This document shows positions 34,893 to 43,636 of a DNA stretch of 64,000 nucleotides, one piece after another. Under the pieces are notes generated by a model. It searched no databases, had not been told where the DNA came from, and saw nothing but the letters and a program-made list of their open reading frames with translations. Origin of the DNA: Actinobacteria bacterium IMCC26207 (GTDB lineage Bacteria; Actinomycetota; Acidimicrobiia; Acidimicrobiales; Microtrichaceae); NCBI GenBank assembly GCA_001025035.1, contig LCZK01000007.1, positions 124,001 to 188,000 on the forward strand, read 5' to 3'. The position numbers and the translations under genes are program-made. Every line of letters starts with the position of its first letter. Positions within the stretch are counted from its first letter, which is position 1.

Positions 34893-36116
34893 ATGGACTT
34901 ACACCCTCAGGAGCACCACGAATCCCTGCGCTCAGAGTGCCGCGCCTGGCTTCAAGAAAATCTTCCCTGGGAGTACGGCTCGGGCCTGCCACCGCGGTTC
35001 ACTGATCTTGGCGAGGAAGTTCTCTTTGGACGTGAATGGCAGCAGCGACTCGCTGCTGGCAAGTGGGTGGGCCTTGCCTGGCCCGAGGAATTTGGTGGCC
35101 GCGCCGCCGGGCCTATGGCCAACTTTGTGGTCCAAGAAGAACTCGCCCGAGCGCGCGCCCCCGAATTGGTCGGCAGAATCGGAGTCAACCTCGTCGGGCC
35201 AACCTTGCTCGCTCACGGAACACCCGACCAACAGCAGCGGTGGCTGCCCAAGATCCTGAATGCCAGTGAGCTCTGGTGCCAACTCTTTAGCGAACCCGAT
35301 GCAGGGTCCGATCTAGCCTCGTTATCTACTCGAGCCGAGCGTGATGAGTCGCTCGGCGGATGGCGTCTTTACGGCCAAAAAGTCTGGACCAGTTACGCTC
35401 AATTTGCTGATCGCGGCTTATGTCTGGCCCGAACCGACGCCACGGCAGCCAAGCATCACGGCATCTCGGCGTTTGCTGTAGACCTGCGCGCTGCTGGCAT
35501 CGAGATTCGACCGCTCGTGCAGGCAACCGGCGAGGCTGAATTCAACGAGGTGTTCTTCGATGGCGCTTTCGTTGCTGATGATGCCCTGATCGGTCCTGTG
35601 GATGAGGGCTGGAGAATCTCTCAATCAACGTTGGGCCACGAGCGTGGAGTAAACCCACGCCAACTAGTGATTCACATCCAGCACCTTGAGGAGTTGCTCC
35701 TGTTGGCTCTCCGAAAGGATTCCTTCTCTGATCATCGCCTGCGGCAGAAACTGGCCGCTGCCTTTACTGAGGTCAAACTCTTTCAACTCCATAACTGGCG
35801 CTCACTCACCCGACTCGAATCCGGACGGCCGCCCGGCCCTGAAGGCTCAGCACTCAAGCTGTATTGGTCACAAATGTCTCAGCGTCTTCACGACACGGTG
35901 ATGGAGGTGCTCGGCGAAGAATCCTCACTGTGGCGTGGCGCAACCGGGATTGAAGGCGACGGGGAATGGCAGCGTTCTTGGCTGTACTACCTGTCTTCTT
36001 CGATTTTTGCGGGCACCAACGAGATCCAGCGCACCATTATTGGTGAACGGGTACTGGGGTTACCACGAGAGCCTCGAGAGCCAACCGTGAGCCGAACAGG
36101 GAGCACCGCAGCATGA
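34893..36116 (+). CDS. Acyl-CoA dehydrogenase, alpha-like subunit
   Basis: The 407-residue protein carries the flavin loop FSEPDAGSD and the C-terminal FAGTNEIQRT motif. Ala replaces the MCAD Glu, and a Glu in GHER is available as base, as in ChsE-type enzymes. It is closest in pattern to the C-half of the fused dehydrogenase at 17380-19611 and probably pairs with the divergent beta-like subunit. The ATG overlaps no gene and lacks a clear Shine-Dalgarno; TAGCATAAAG just upstream may be a -10 of a short-leader transcript. The stop overlaps the crotonase start. Confidence 0.85.
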   Translation: MDLHPQEHHESLRSECRAWLQENLPWEYGSGLPPRFTDLGEEVLFGREWQQRLAAGKWVGLAWPEEFGGRAAGPMANFVVQEELARARAPELVGRIGVNLVGPTLLAHGTPDQQQRWLPKILNASELWCQLFSEPDAGSDLASLSTRAERDESLGGWRLYGQKVWTSYAQFADRGLCLARTDATAAKHHGISAFAVDLRAAGIEIRPLVQATGEAEFNEVFFDGAFVADDALIGPVDEGWRISQSTLGHERGVNPRQLVIHIQHLEELLLLALRKDSFSDHRLRQKLAAAFTEVKLFQLHNWRSLTRLESGRPPGPEGSALKLYWSQMSQRLHDTVMEVLGEESSLWRGATGIEGDGEWQRSWLYYLSSSIFAGTNEIQRTIIGERVLGLPREPREPTVSRTGSTAA

Positions 36117-36943
36117 GCCAACCCTTCGACACGATTCTGTATAGCGCCGAGGGCCATGTAGCTACGGTCACCATGAACCGACCGGGCTCTGCGAACGCTC
36201 TGAACTCGAAGATGATCGACGAACTCGACGCGGCACTCGACCTTGTAGAGGATGATGACCAGGTTCGAGTGGTCGTGCTGCAGGGTGCAGGGAAACACTT
36301 CTCTGCAGGCCACGATATGAAGGAACTCCTCGCTGCAGAGGAGCATTGGGTGGCTATGCGCACCACCCCCGAAGGTAAGCGGCACCACGAGGAAGTCATG
36401 TACTGGGAGCGCTCACTTCGCTGGCGAAACCTGGCGAAACCGACCATCGCAGCCGTGCAGGGTGCATGCTCAGCGGCTGGTCTCATGCTTGCCTGCATGT
36501 GCGACCTGATCGTTGCTTCAGAGGATGCAACATTTTCTAATCCGGTTCTTCGAATGGGAGGCGTTGGCGTTGAACTTCTAGTCGAGCCGTGGGAACTCGG
36601 TGCCCGACGCGCAAAAGAGTTCCTTCTCTGCGCCCGAGTTTTGTCTGCCCAAGAAGCCGAGCGCGCCGGCATGATCAACCGTGTTGTTCCTCGCGCTCAA
36701 CTAGAGCAGGCCGCGCAACAAATGGCGGCAGACGTAGCTCTCGTTCCACCAATGACTGCGCAGGCCGTGAAGAAATCGATTAACGCCCTCCTTGACCGTC
36801 AAGGCCAAACCGACTCCTGGGCCTACCACTTTGATCTCCATCAAGAGGTATCAAATTCCCCAACCGCACTCGCGATGATGGCTAAGAGAGCCCAAACTGG
36901 CATGGCTGGCATCAAGGCAGAGCAAGCGGGGACTCTCGACTAG
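36113..36943 (+). CDS. Enoyl-CoA hydratase/isomerase (crotonase) family protein
   Basis: The 276-residue crotonase has MNRPGSANALNS, the first oxyanion-hole segment HFSAGHDMKEL and the second QGACSAAGLMLACMCDL. The usual catalytic Glu segment reads FSNPVLRMGG, without clear Glu at either hydratase position, so hydration is uncertain. A C-terminal QTDSWAYHFDLHQ segment forms the trimer helix. The ATG overlaps the dehydrogenase stop. It is the last gene of the island; beyond it the operator motif no longer appears. Confidence 0.8.
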   Translation: MSQPFDTILYSAEGHVATVTMNRPGSANALNSKMIDELDAALDLVEDDDQVRVVVLQGAGKHFSAGHDMKELLAAEEHWVAMRTTPEGKRHHEEVMYWERSLRWRNLAKPTIAAVQGACSAAGLMLACMCDLIVASEDATFSNPVLRMGGVGVELLVEPWELGARRAKEFLLCARVLSAQEAERAGMINRVVPRAQLEQAAQQMAADVALVPPMTAQAVKKSINALLDRQGQTDSWAYHFDLHQEVSNSPTALAMMAKRAQTGMAGIKAEQAGTLD

Positions 36944-36988
36944 GCACTGTCGCCTAGCCAGTGCTCTTACCTCGATCAGATCTGACCC

Positions 36989-37615
36989 TCAGGCAGGCAG
37001 GCCTTGGTTGCGAGAACGCATCACCCAAGCTGCAGCGATTGCCAACATGGTCAGTGCTGCAGCCGAGAGAACACCGAAGGGCAACTCGGGAACAACTGCG
37101 GGCGGAAGCACAGGGCATTTGTTTGCAGTTCCTTTGGTCGGGGACAGAGTGGTAACAAAGCTGCCCGTCCCGTTCGGGCATCGCCCGTAGGTGGTTGTGG
37201 CGTGAGTAGTCCAGGTGTAGGTGTCAAGAACCGTGGTTCCGTTGGCAGCAAACAGCCGGGCAGCGTCGGAGGATCCAAGGCCGAATTTAAAGGCAGCTTC
37301 GGTGATGGCGAGGTACGCACCAGGAGCTAAAATCGTTCCCGCTGGGATTGAGTACTTCGTATTTTTGTTGTCATTATCCAGCAATTTCAGACCAGAAATA
37401 TCAACCGGAGTTGTTCCCTTGTTATACAGCTCAAGCCAATCTTCATTGACTGCCGGCCCGGAGACTAGCCATGTGCTTGTGGATTCGACCTCGTTGATTT
37501 TGATATCAGAAGTATCGGCCGAGGCGGTCCCGATATTGATCACTGACACCAAGCTCAGCAACAGCGCTAAAGCCGCCATACGCAACAGAACGGTGTTTAC
37601 ATTCCTCACTGCCAT
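36989..37615 (-). CDS. Secreted lamin-tail-domain protein with C-terminal PELP anchor
   Basis: The 208-residue protein starts with a Sec signal peptide (hydrophobic core 8-27, cleavage near ASA at 33). It then has a lamin-tail domain (IKINEVES, DWLELYNKG, PVDISGLKLLDNDN, YGRCPNGTGSF) and ends with PELPFG, a hydrophobic helix and a basic tail, resembling a sorting signal. The lamin-tail region is closely similar to that of the next gene, so they are paralogues. GGAGG precedes ATG 37615. Its biological role is unknown; a cell-surface protein is likely. Confidence 0.75.
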   Translation of the reverse strand: MAVRNVNTVLLRMAALALLLSLVSVINIGTASADTSDIKINEVESTSTWLVSGPAVNEDWLELYNKGTTPVDISGLKLLDNDNKNTKYSIPAGTILAPGAYLAITEAAFKFGLGSSDAARLFAANGTTVLDTYTWTTHATTTYGRCPNGTGSFVTTLSPTKGTANKCPVLPPAVVPELPFGVLSAAALTMLAIAAAWVMRSRNQGLPA

Positions 37616-37778
37616 AGCAGCCTCCGAGTAGTCAGCGCACAGCAGCGCATAGTTACAATCCAGAAAATAGAGGGCGGAGTTTGCCGGAACCCGACCGCAA
37701 CATGAACCGCTACTCAACTCCTGTTGAATTTGTGGAGGAGAGGGTGAAGCGACCTTGCCTGAGCATGCTGGCCAGCCC

Positions 37779-37816
37779 TCGGGGTGTCTGTGTAGGTAAC
37801 TGCACAGACACCCCGA
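37779..37816 (-). terminator. Strong hairpin after the lamin-tail/propeller gene
   Basis: A perfect 14-bp stem (TCGGGGTGTCTGTG with its complement) and a 10-nt loop lie 25 bp after the stop at 37841. No T-tract follows. It may terminate the upstream gene or stabilise its 3' end. Confidence 0.6.
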
Positions 37817-37840
37817 AGGGTCTGACCTAGCCCGCAGAGA

Positions 37841-39442
37841 TCAGGCAGCTACAGCAGACTTGCGACGACGCAGCACCCAAAGGGCACCGAGCGCTAGCAA
37901 GGTAACGGCCGCCGCCGAAAGTGCGCCGAGCGGAAACTCTGGCACGACTGGCGTAGGCAGCACTGTGTTGCTGCACGGCACATTGCCAGAGCGCAATGAG
38001 TAGCCAGCAGTGTTTGCATCATCTGACCAGAATGCGGGCTTGCGATTGTTCACACACTCGGTGGCTGCAGCAATAGCAAAGCCCTCATTGTTGATATTTG
38101 GCATTGAGGCTGGACGCTCATACATGTTCGTGATCGTGAACTTTTTGGTCACGGCATCCACGTTGAATACTGCTGATCTTCCGGCGCATCCGTCGTCGCA
38201 GACAACCCACAGGTTGTTCAGGTCCTGATCAAACTCGGTTCCCATGACACCGACGAACCCGCTGGTGATTGTGGCGATCCGTGTAAACCCACCGCCGACG
38301 GTATCGAGCGCGTACACATAGAGTTTTCCGGTTGCTTCGACGCCTACAACAAACAGGCCTGCACCGTGATTGGCGTAGTTGGCAGGATTGTATGTGGAGC
38401 CTGTGGACTCATCGAGGAATCCTTGGGCGGTGAGGTAGGAGTCGGGGATCCAAGAGATGGTCTCGAGTCCGGTGTTGGCAGTGTTGACTGGCAGGTCTGC
38501 AGTCAGGTTCCACTCGTTGGTCGCAGTCAGTGTCGAGCCTGCTGCGGAAACGTCGTAGCGGAGGACGCTGTTACGGCTGACCGTGTTCGCTGAGTTGTTA
38601 CGCTCGGCTGAAACGTACAGACCGTCTGTTGAGGCAGTTCCGCCCATGGTGACGCCTTCAGCATCAACATCGCCAGTTCCATCTGTGTAGCGAAGCAGCT
38701 TGCCGCTTCCCCAATCGTTTGTGGTGTCTGGAACCCAGTTGGCACCGTTGTAGACCATACGGAACATCGCACCCGGGCCATTTCTTGTTGCCCACAGCAC
38801 ACCAGGAGTGGCAGTCCCTGAGCCTTCATAGTCAAGGCCGCTCAGGTTGCTGCTAAAGGTGTTGGCGACATCAACTGTCTGCACTGCTGCATCACCTGGC
38901 CAGGTCAGACCTGGAACCAAAGTGGTAGTAGTCGAGGTTGTCGTTGTTGTTGCACTCGCTCCACAGTTGTTTGCAGCGGTCTTTGTAGAGGCAGCCGTTG
39001 TGGCGAAGCTTCCTGAACCATCGGGGCAGCGGCCATAGGTGGTGCTGGCGTGAGCAGTCCAAGAATAGCTATCAAGAAGCGTGGTTCCGTCGGTTGCAAA
39101 CAACCGCGCAGAGTCAGCTGATCCAAGACCGAAGCCGAATGCTGCTTCTTCGATTGTGTAGAAAGCGCCTGCAGCCAGCGTGGTTGAAGCGGGGATTGAG
39201 TACTGCGTGTGGGTGTTGTCATTATCTAGGAACTTGAGCCCCGAGATATCAACCGGCGCAGAACCGCTGTTGTACAACTCCACCCAATCCCCTGGTGAGC
39301 CACCGTTGGATTCAACCTCGTTCACCTTGATGTCAGACACAGCAGCCGAGGCCACCGAAGTGTTGAACACAGTCAGAGTGGTAAGCAGCAGTGCGAGTGC
39401 TCCCACCTTCGGCGCATACCTTGCAATCTTCTTCATTTTCAT
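37841..39442 (-). CDS. Secreted lamin-tail / esterase-like propeller protein with PEFP anchor
   Basis: The 533-residue protein has a Sec signal peptide (cleavage near ASA at 33), a lamin-tail domain (34-155), a Thr-rich linker near 165-177 and a beta-propeller-like region (180-490) with phytase/SdiA-regulated-like repeats (GVLWATRNGPG, DAEGVTM, LYVYALD, NNEGFAIA). The C-terminus has PEFPLG, a hydrophobic helix and RRRK. The lamin-tail part is closely similar to the neighbouring 36989 gene. GGGGAG lies before ATG 39442. It is probably anchored on the cell surface; the enzyme activity, if any, is not certain. Confidence 0.75.
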   Translation of the reverse strand: MKMKKIARYAPKVGALALLLTTLTVFNTSVASAAVSDIKVNEVESNGGSPGDWVELYNSGSAPVDISGLKFLDNDNTHTQYSIPASTTLAAGAFYTIEEAAFGFGLGSADSARLFATDGTTLLDSYSWTAHASTTYGRCPDGSGSFATTAASTKTAANNCGASATTTTTSTTTTLVPGLTWPGDAAVQTVDVANTFSSNLSGLDYEGSGTATPGVLWATRNGPGAMFRMVYNGANWVPDTTNDWGSGKLLRYTDGTGDVDAEGVTMGGTASTDGLYVSAERNNSANTVSRNSVLRYDVSAAGSTLTATNEWNLTADLPVNTANTGLETISWIPDSYLTAQGFLDESTGSTYNPANYANHGAGLFVVGVEATGKLYVYALDTVGGGFTRIATITSGFVGVMGTEFDQDLNNLWVVCDDGCAGRSAVFNVDAVTKKFTITNMYERPASMPNINNEGFAIAAATECVNNRKPAFWSDDANTAGYSLRSGNVPCSNTVLPTPVVPEFPLGALSAAAVTLLALGALWVLRRRKSAVAA

Positions 39443-39703
39443 AGCAGCTCCCCAATTCCCGTTCGCCCACAGCCGAGCGAAGTTGTTGCGAAACTAAACA
39501 ACGCTGTTGGACGCCCCCTTGCCTTTAGGTGGACAGAAGCTCAACAGTGAGCCAACCCTTCCCTCTAGTCGCAGCCTCTAGACACAGCGCAGCTAGTAAC
39601 GCAGACTGTTGGTTCAAGGTTGGAGAGCAACCCTGAGCAAAGAAGCGGCGCGGGAACGAGCTGTTCCGGGGATGGAGTGCACGTGGGGAACCTTCGAGGG
39701 CTC

Positions 39704-41239
39704 ATGAAAACCAGGTTGGCGATAGCTGCCCTTGCAGTTTTCTCTGCTGTCGCATTGTTGAGTACGGCTTGCGTTGCTAGTGGCGCACCGCCTGCAGTAA
39801 GCAACCCTGGCGACTCAAGCGAACTGCTTTGGCTCAAGGCCGTTCGAGGCCAGCAGGCTGGTATCTACGACAGCGCTGGCCGACAAGTACTTCTTCGAGG
39901 TGCGAACTTCAACCACTTGGGTGACTATTTCTCTACTGATCCCAGCCTGCCGACCGTAGCTACCCTCGACGAGACTGACTGGGCCGATGCTGCGGCTCAG
40001 GGCATGAACGTTGTGCGACTCGTCACAACTTGGTCGGCTTGGGAACCGGTTCGTGACCAGATCGATCTGAACTATCTGGCACGGGTTCGCGCTGCTGTGA
40101 CCGCCGCAAATGCCCACGGCATCTATGTGGTGATCGACATGCACCAAGACGCTTGGTCCAAATTTGTTTTCACTCCAGCCGAGGAAATCTGCCCTGCGGG
40201 AACCTCGCATCAGATTGGCTGGGATGGCGCTCCCTCTTGGGCAACCATGACTGACGGCTACCCCACCTGCACACCCGGCGGCCGAGAGAACAGCCCGGCT
40301 GTTCGAGCCGCATGGGAGAACTTTTATAAGAACGCTGGTGGCGTCCGCGATGAACTCGCACAACTCTGGGGATTCATCGCGACTCAGTTCGCAGAGGATG
40401 CCGGCGTAGCCGGCTTCGACCTACTGAATGAGCCCGGATACGGATTCGATCAGAGCATCACTCTGGTCGGCCTTGCACAGTTCTATGCCGCAGCAATCGC
40501 GCAGATTCGCTCTGCTGAATTGGCAGTCAATGCTTCCGGCGGCTCTGTTTCTGGCCGTTTAGCTAAAGGCCACATCGTGTTCTTTGAGCCAACCATCAAC
40601 GGCCCATTCGTGGCTACCGAGTTCAGCGCCGACCCGAATCTGGTCTTCGCTCCTCACAATTACGGCGAGTCCATTATTGGCAACGGAGTAGCCGGGTTCC
40701 TCGACCTTCTCGCCGGAGCCCTGCAAACTCTGACCAAGGCCTACGGCACCACCACCTGGATCGGCGAGTACGGCACATTTAACAATGACCAAGCCGCAGG
40801 TACGGCCTACATGTCACGGTTCAACCGTATTGATGATCGCAACCCAGGCGGCGGCGGTGCGTGGTGGCAATGGGAACAGCAATGTGGCGACCCGCATAAC
40901 GCCAACGGCGCCTATCCGCCAAGCGCCGAGTGGTTGGCTTCACAGCAGCAGAGTTGCACCGAAGCTCCGCGAATGAATACCCCCTGCACAGCCCGCTCCT
41001 ACCCGAGAGCCATGCCCGGCCGCCTGACATCAGTAGTTGCCGAGCCCTGCGGTGGCGCAGTCACCGTAACGGGACGCACCTCAGCCCCAAGCACTGCAGT
41101 GCTGTGGTTCCAGTCGGAGTCTGCAGTTGCGCCAACAGTCACGGGCACCGGCATAGGTGGTTCGAATGCTGTGCAATCCCGAGGTGGTTGGCGAGTCACC
41201 GTCGAAGTCAGCGGCGACTACAAAATCAACCTTACCTAG
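39704..41239 (+). CDS. GH5-family glycosidase, predicted lipoprotein
   Basis: The 511-residue protein begins with a signal peptide ending in a weak lipobox (STAC, Cys23). The TIM barrel shows LRGANFNHLG, VVIDMHQDAWSKF, the acid/base Glu243 in DLLNEPGYG and the nucleophile Glu355 in WIGEYGTF. This pattern fits GH5 endoglycoceramidase-like enzymes, which cleave glycolipids or glucans. A small C-terminal beta domain follows. The start 39704 was chosen because GAGGG lies upstream and the signal peptide begins there. Its 3' end overlaps the convergent PhoX-like gene by 8 bp. Confidence 0.82.
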   Translation: MKTRLAIAALAVFSAVALLSTACVASGAPPAVSNPGDSSELLWLKAVRGQQAGIYDSAGRQVLLRGANFNHLGDYFSTDPSLPTVATLDETDWADAAAQGMNVVRLVTTWSAWEPVRDQIDLNYLARVRAAVTAANAHGIYVVIDMHQDAWSKFVFTPAEEICPAGTSHQIGWDGAPSWATMTDGYPTCTPGGRENSPAVRAAWENFYKNAGGVRDELAQLWGFIATQFAEDAGVAGFDLLNEPGYGFDQSITLVGLAQFYAAAIAQIRSAELAVNASGGSVSGRLAKGHIVFFEPTINGPFVATEFSADPNLVFAPHNYGESIIGNGVAGFLDLLAGALQTLTKAYGTTTWIGEYGTFNNDQAAGTAYMSRFNRIDDRNPGGGGAWWQWEQQCGDPHNANGAYPPSAEWLASQQQSCTEAPRMNTPCTARSYPRAMPGRLTSVVAEPCGGAVTVTGRTSAPSTAVLWFQSESAVAPTVTGTGIGGSNAVQSRGGWRVTVEVSGDYKINLT

Positions 41240-42434
41240 CGAGCAACTCGTCGAATGGCCCGGTGACCTCATAGGTGATTCCGAGCGGAAATCCTAACGG
41301 GCCCACGCTTCCTCTTTGCGAGCTGAAATACAGCCGCTGACCATCGGGGCTGAAGCACGGCCCGGTGACTTCACTGCCATCCTGCCCGGGAAGCCGAATG
41401 ACCGATACTGCAGTGTTGTCAGGTCGCAGCATGACAACTTCCATGTCGCCGCCATCCTCTGCGATGAGCAGCGATCCAGATCCCTGATCAAGCCAGAGGT
41501 TGTCAACGCCGGAAAGAATGCTTGACCCGCCACCTTGGTATCGGACATCAATCTGGCCGGTCGCAAGTTGCACTTCCCAGACCCGATTATCGCCTTTGGT
41601 AGTGAACCAAACGGTGTCTCCATTCGTGGCAATCCCCTCGCCACCATTGAACTCAATCGTTCCGGGAACCTGCTCTCTGCAAGGTTTCTGGAATACGTCG
41701 GGTCGGGGGTTCGGAACCCGCGCCCAAGTGATCCTGCCTCCGACTGTCGAAGCAGTCGCTACTTCAAGCACACCCGAGGAGAGGTCGCCCTCGAGCTTCG
41801 GCGTAAACCGGTAGAGCGCTCCGTCGGGGCGATCCTCGGTCATGTAGACACGCCCATCGGCGGCCACCGCTGCGGCCTCATGCTTGAACGCCCCCATCGA
41901 CCAGCGGCGATGGGCTTGCTCTGCTCCAGTTGGATCGCACTCCCAAACTGAGCCACCCTCCCATTCCTCGCAACTCAGCCAGGTCCCCCAAGGCGTCGCT
42001 CCACCGGCGCAGTTGAGCGCAGTGTTCGCCAGAATCTGCTTCGCTCCCACGACTCTGCCATCCGGAGCGAACCGGATGGAGGTCACGCCTCCCGTTGCAG
42101 GAATCTCATGGTTTACGGTGAGATACCAACCGCCCGCTACTGCTGGGTCAACAAAGGTGGCTGCCCCATCGGGAAACACTCGGTACTTCAGGGCAGTTCC
42201 AGCGATGGTTTCGCCTCCGCGGGCAATCACGCGACTCGAAAAACCTGGAGGGAGCAGAACACCGTTGGCATCAGCGCCAACCTGAGGCTCGTTCGACGGA
42301 GTGCAAGCCTGAGTAAAGGCCGCCGCCACGGCAAGCGTGCCCGCTGCACCGGACCATTTCAGCACCGCACGGCGCGTCACGTGCCCCTGTGACGTGTTCC
42401 TGCTGACTTGGCCGAAATTCTGGTCCGCGCTCAT
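41232..42434 (-). CDS. PhoX-like (DUF839) Tat-exported protein
   Basis: The 400-residue protein has a twin-arginine signal (TRRAVLKWSGAAG, then a hydrophobic stretch ending at Cys44, possibly a lipoprotein) and PhoX-family blocks: TPWGTWLSCEEWEGG, MGAFKHEAAAVAADG, YMTEDRPDGALYRF and VDNLW..GSLLIAEDGG. PhoX enzymes are calcium/iron phosphatases of the periplasm or cell surface. Not all catalytic ligands can be checked by eye, so phosphatase activity is inferred. Its role would be scavenging of phosphate from organic esters. Confidence 0.75.
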   Translation of the reverse strand: MSADQNFGQVSRNTSQGHVTRRAVLKWSGAAGTLAVAAAFTQACTPSNEPQVGADANGVLLPPGFSSRVIARGGETIAGTALKYRVFPDGAATFVDPAVAGGWYLTVNHEIPATGGVTSIRFAPDGRVVGAKQILANTALNCAGGATPWGTWLSCEEWEGGSVWECDPTGAEQAHRRWSMGAFKHEAAAVAADGRVYMTEDRPDGALYRFTPKLEGDLSSGVLEVATASTVGGRITWARVPNPRPDVFQKPCREQVPGTIEFNGGEGIATNGDTVWFTTKGDNRVWEVQLATGQIDVRYQGGGSSILSGVDNLWLDQGSGSLLIAEDGGDMEVVMLRPDNTAVSVIRLPGQDGSEVTGPCFSPDGQRLYFSSQRGSVGPLGFPLGITYEVTGPFDELLAR

Positions 42435-42489
42435 CCCTTCAACGGTAGTGGCATCAGCAAACCCGACTTACCACAAAACCCCGCTTTGT

Positions 42490-42526
42490 CTTGCGCCTGA
42501 CCCCCCATAGGGGGTCAGGCGCATAA
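42490..42526. terminator. 14-bp palindromic hairpin, also part of a dispersed repeat
   Basis: TGCGCCTGACCCCC pairs with its complement across a 4-nt loop, just after the uppP stop (42541, minus). The right arm and flank (42507-42532) recur at 62702-62727 with two mismatches. Confidence 0.6.
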
Positions 42527-42540
42527 CGAAACAGGGTGGG

Positions 42541-43536
42541 TTAGGCGTTGAGCGCACCGGTAATGAGCAGCCCAGCGGTAATTCCGGCAATCACAATTCG
42601 GTACCAGCCAAATATGGCCAGACTGTGTTGCTGCAGATATGTGATCAACCACTTGATCGAGATCACCGCTGCAAGGAACGCGAAGACCAGACCAATCAAC
42701 GGGTCGAGCAGGCCAAATTGGGTAAAGAGTTCCCCTCCGTCCTTCAGCACGGAGTAGCCACTTGCGGCTGACAGCGTGACAAACCCCAACAGAAAGCTGA
42801 ACTCAACGGCGGCGCTCATGCTGACTCCCACGAGCAGGGCGCCAAGGATCGCTGCCAACGAACGACTTGTACCCGGCCACAGCGCAATGCACTGAACTAA
42901 CCCAATGATGAAAGCTTGGCGAACAGTCATTTCCAAAAGGCGATCTCGCCCAGGCTCGGCGGGCTCACCTCGATGAGGAATCTTCCCCGCTCGCTCCAAC
43001 CCCAAGATCAAGAGTCCACCCACAAACCACGCAAAGACGATGGTCCACGAGGAAAACAGGACCTCTTTAATTTTGTCGTCGAGCAGGAACCCCAAGACTG
43101 CTGCAGGAGCGAATGCCACGATCAGCAAGATCAGCAGGTGGCGACCCCCTGCGGACTTGCCGAACACACCCAAAATCATGTCTCGGAACCGCTTCCAGAA
43201 CAGTCCCGCCACTGCCAAAATCGCACCGAACTGAATAGCGATCGCATACGTATCCGCAGCGCCCTGATCCGCCTTGGTTGTGCCGAGCCCTAACAGGTCC
43301 GAGGCCACGAGCAGGTGTCCCGTCGAGGAGATGGGCAAGTACTCGGTCACTCCTTCGATGATTCCCAGCAAGGCCGCTCGCCAAGCAGTCATGGCAGTTT
43401 CTGTCGTCGAGGCCACCTGCACAGTGAGCGCTGCTGCGGTTGCAGGCTGCAGGATTGCCAGCACTGCTAGAGCCCCAAGGGTCGCTGCGACGGCCTTGCG
43501 GCTGACCGCGGCCGTCTGGATTTTGTTCGTGTTCAC
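42541..43536 (-). CDS. uppP: Undecaprenyl-diphosphatase
   Basis: This integral membrane enzyme of 331 residues recycles undecaprenyl diphosphate to the monophosphate carrier for cell-wall synthesis. Motifs visible are GIIEGVTEYLPISSTGHLL (active-site Glu, Ser and His) and ALWPGTSRSLAA with the phosphate-binding Arg. About eight membrane segments are apparent. The GTG at 43536 gives a 48-residue N-terminal extension that looks like a signal peptide. An ATG at 43392 begins right before the conserved part and is the alternative. It is divergent from the universal stress gene. Confidence 0.88.
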   Translation of the reverse strand: MNTNKIQTAAVSRKAVAATLGALAVLAILQPATAAALTVQVASTTETAMTAWRAALLGIIEGVTEYLPISSTGHLLVASDLLGLGTTKADQGAADTYAIAIQFGAILAVAGLFWKRFRDMILGVFGKSAGGRHLLILLIVAFAPAAVLGFLLDDKIKEVLFSSWTIVFAWFVGGLLILGLERAGKIPHRGEPAEPGRDRLLEMTVRQAFIIGLVQCIALWPGTSRSLAAILGALLVGVSMSAAVEFSFLLGFVTLSAASGYSVLKDGGELFTQFGLLDPLIGLVFAFLAAVISIKWLITYLQQHSLAIFGWYRIVIAGITAGLLITGALNA

Positions 43537-43636
43537 CGTGGCAGGGTAACCGTTGCCGCTGATGGGAGGCGTGGACCTTCCGGGCGGCCTAGTTTGGTAT
43601 CCACCTAGAAATTCTTTGTTGAGCTTTGGAGGACAT

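Noticed and set aside
55..36943. Complete cholesterol degradation cluster
   Set aside because: No ketosteroid dehydrogenase, Ksh hydroxylase, extradiol dioxygenase or Mce importer is present; only side-chain-type functions are seen.
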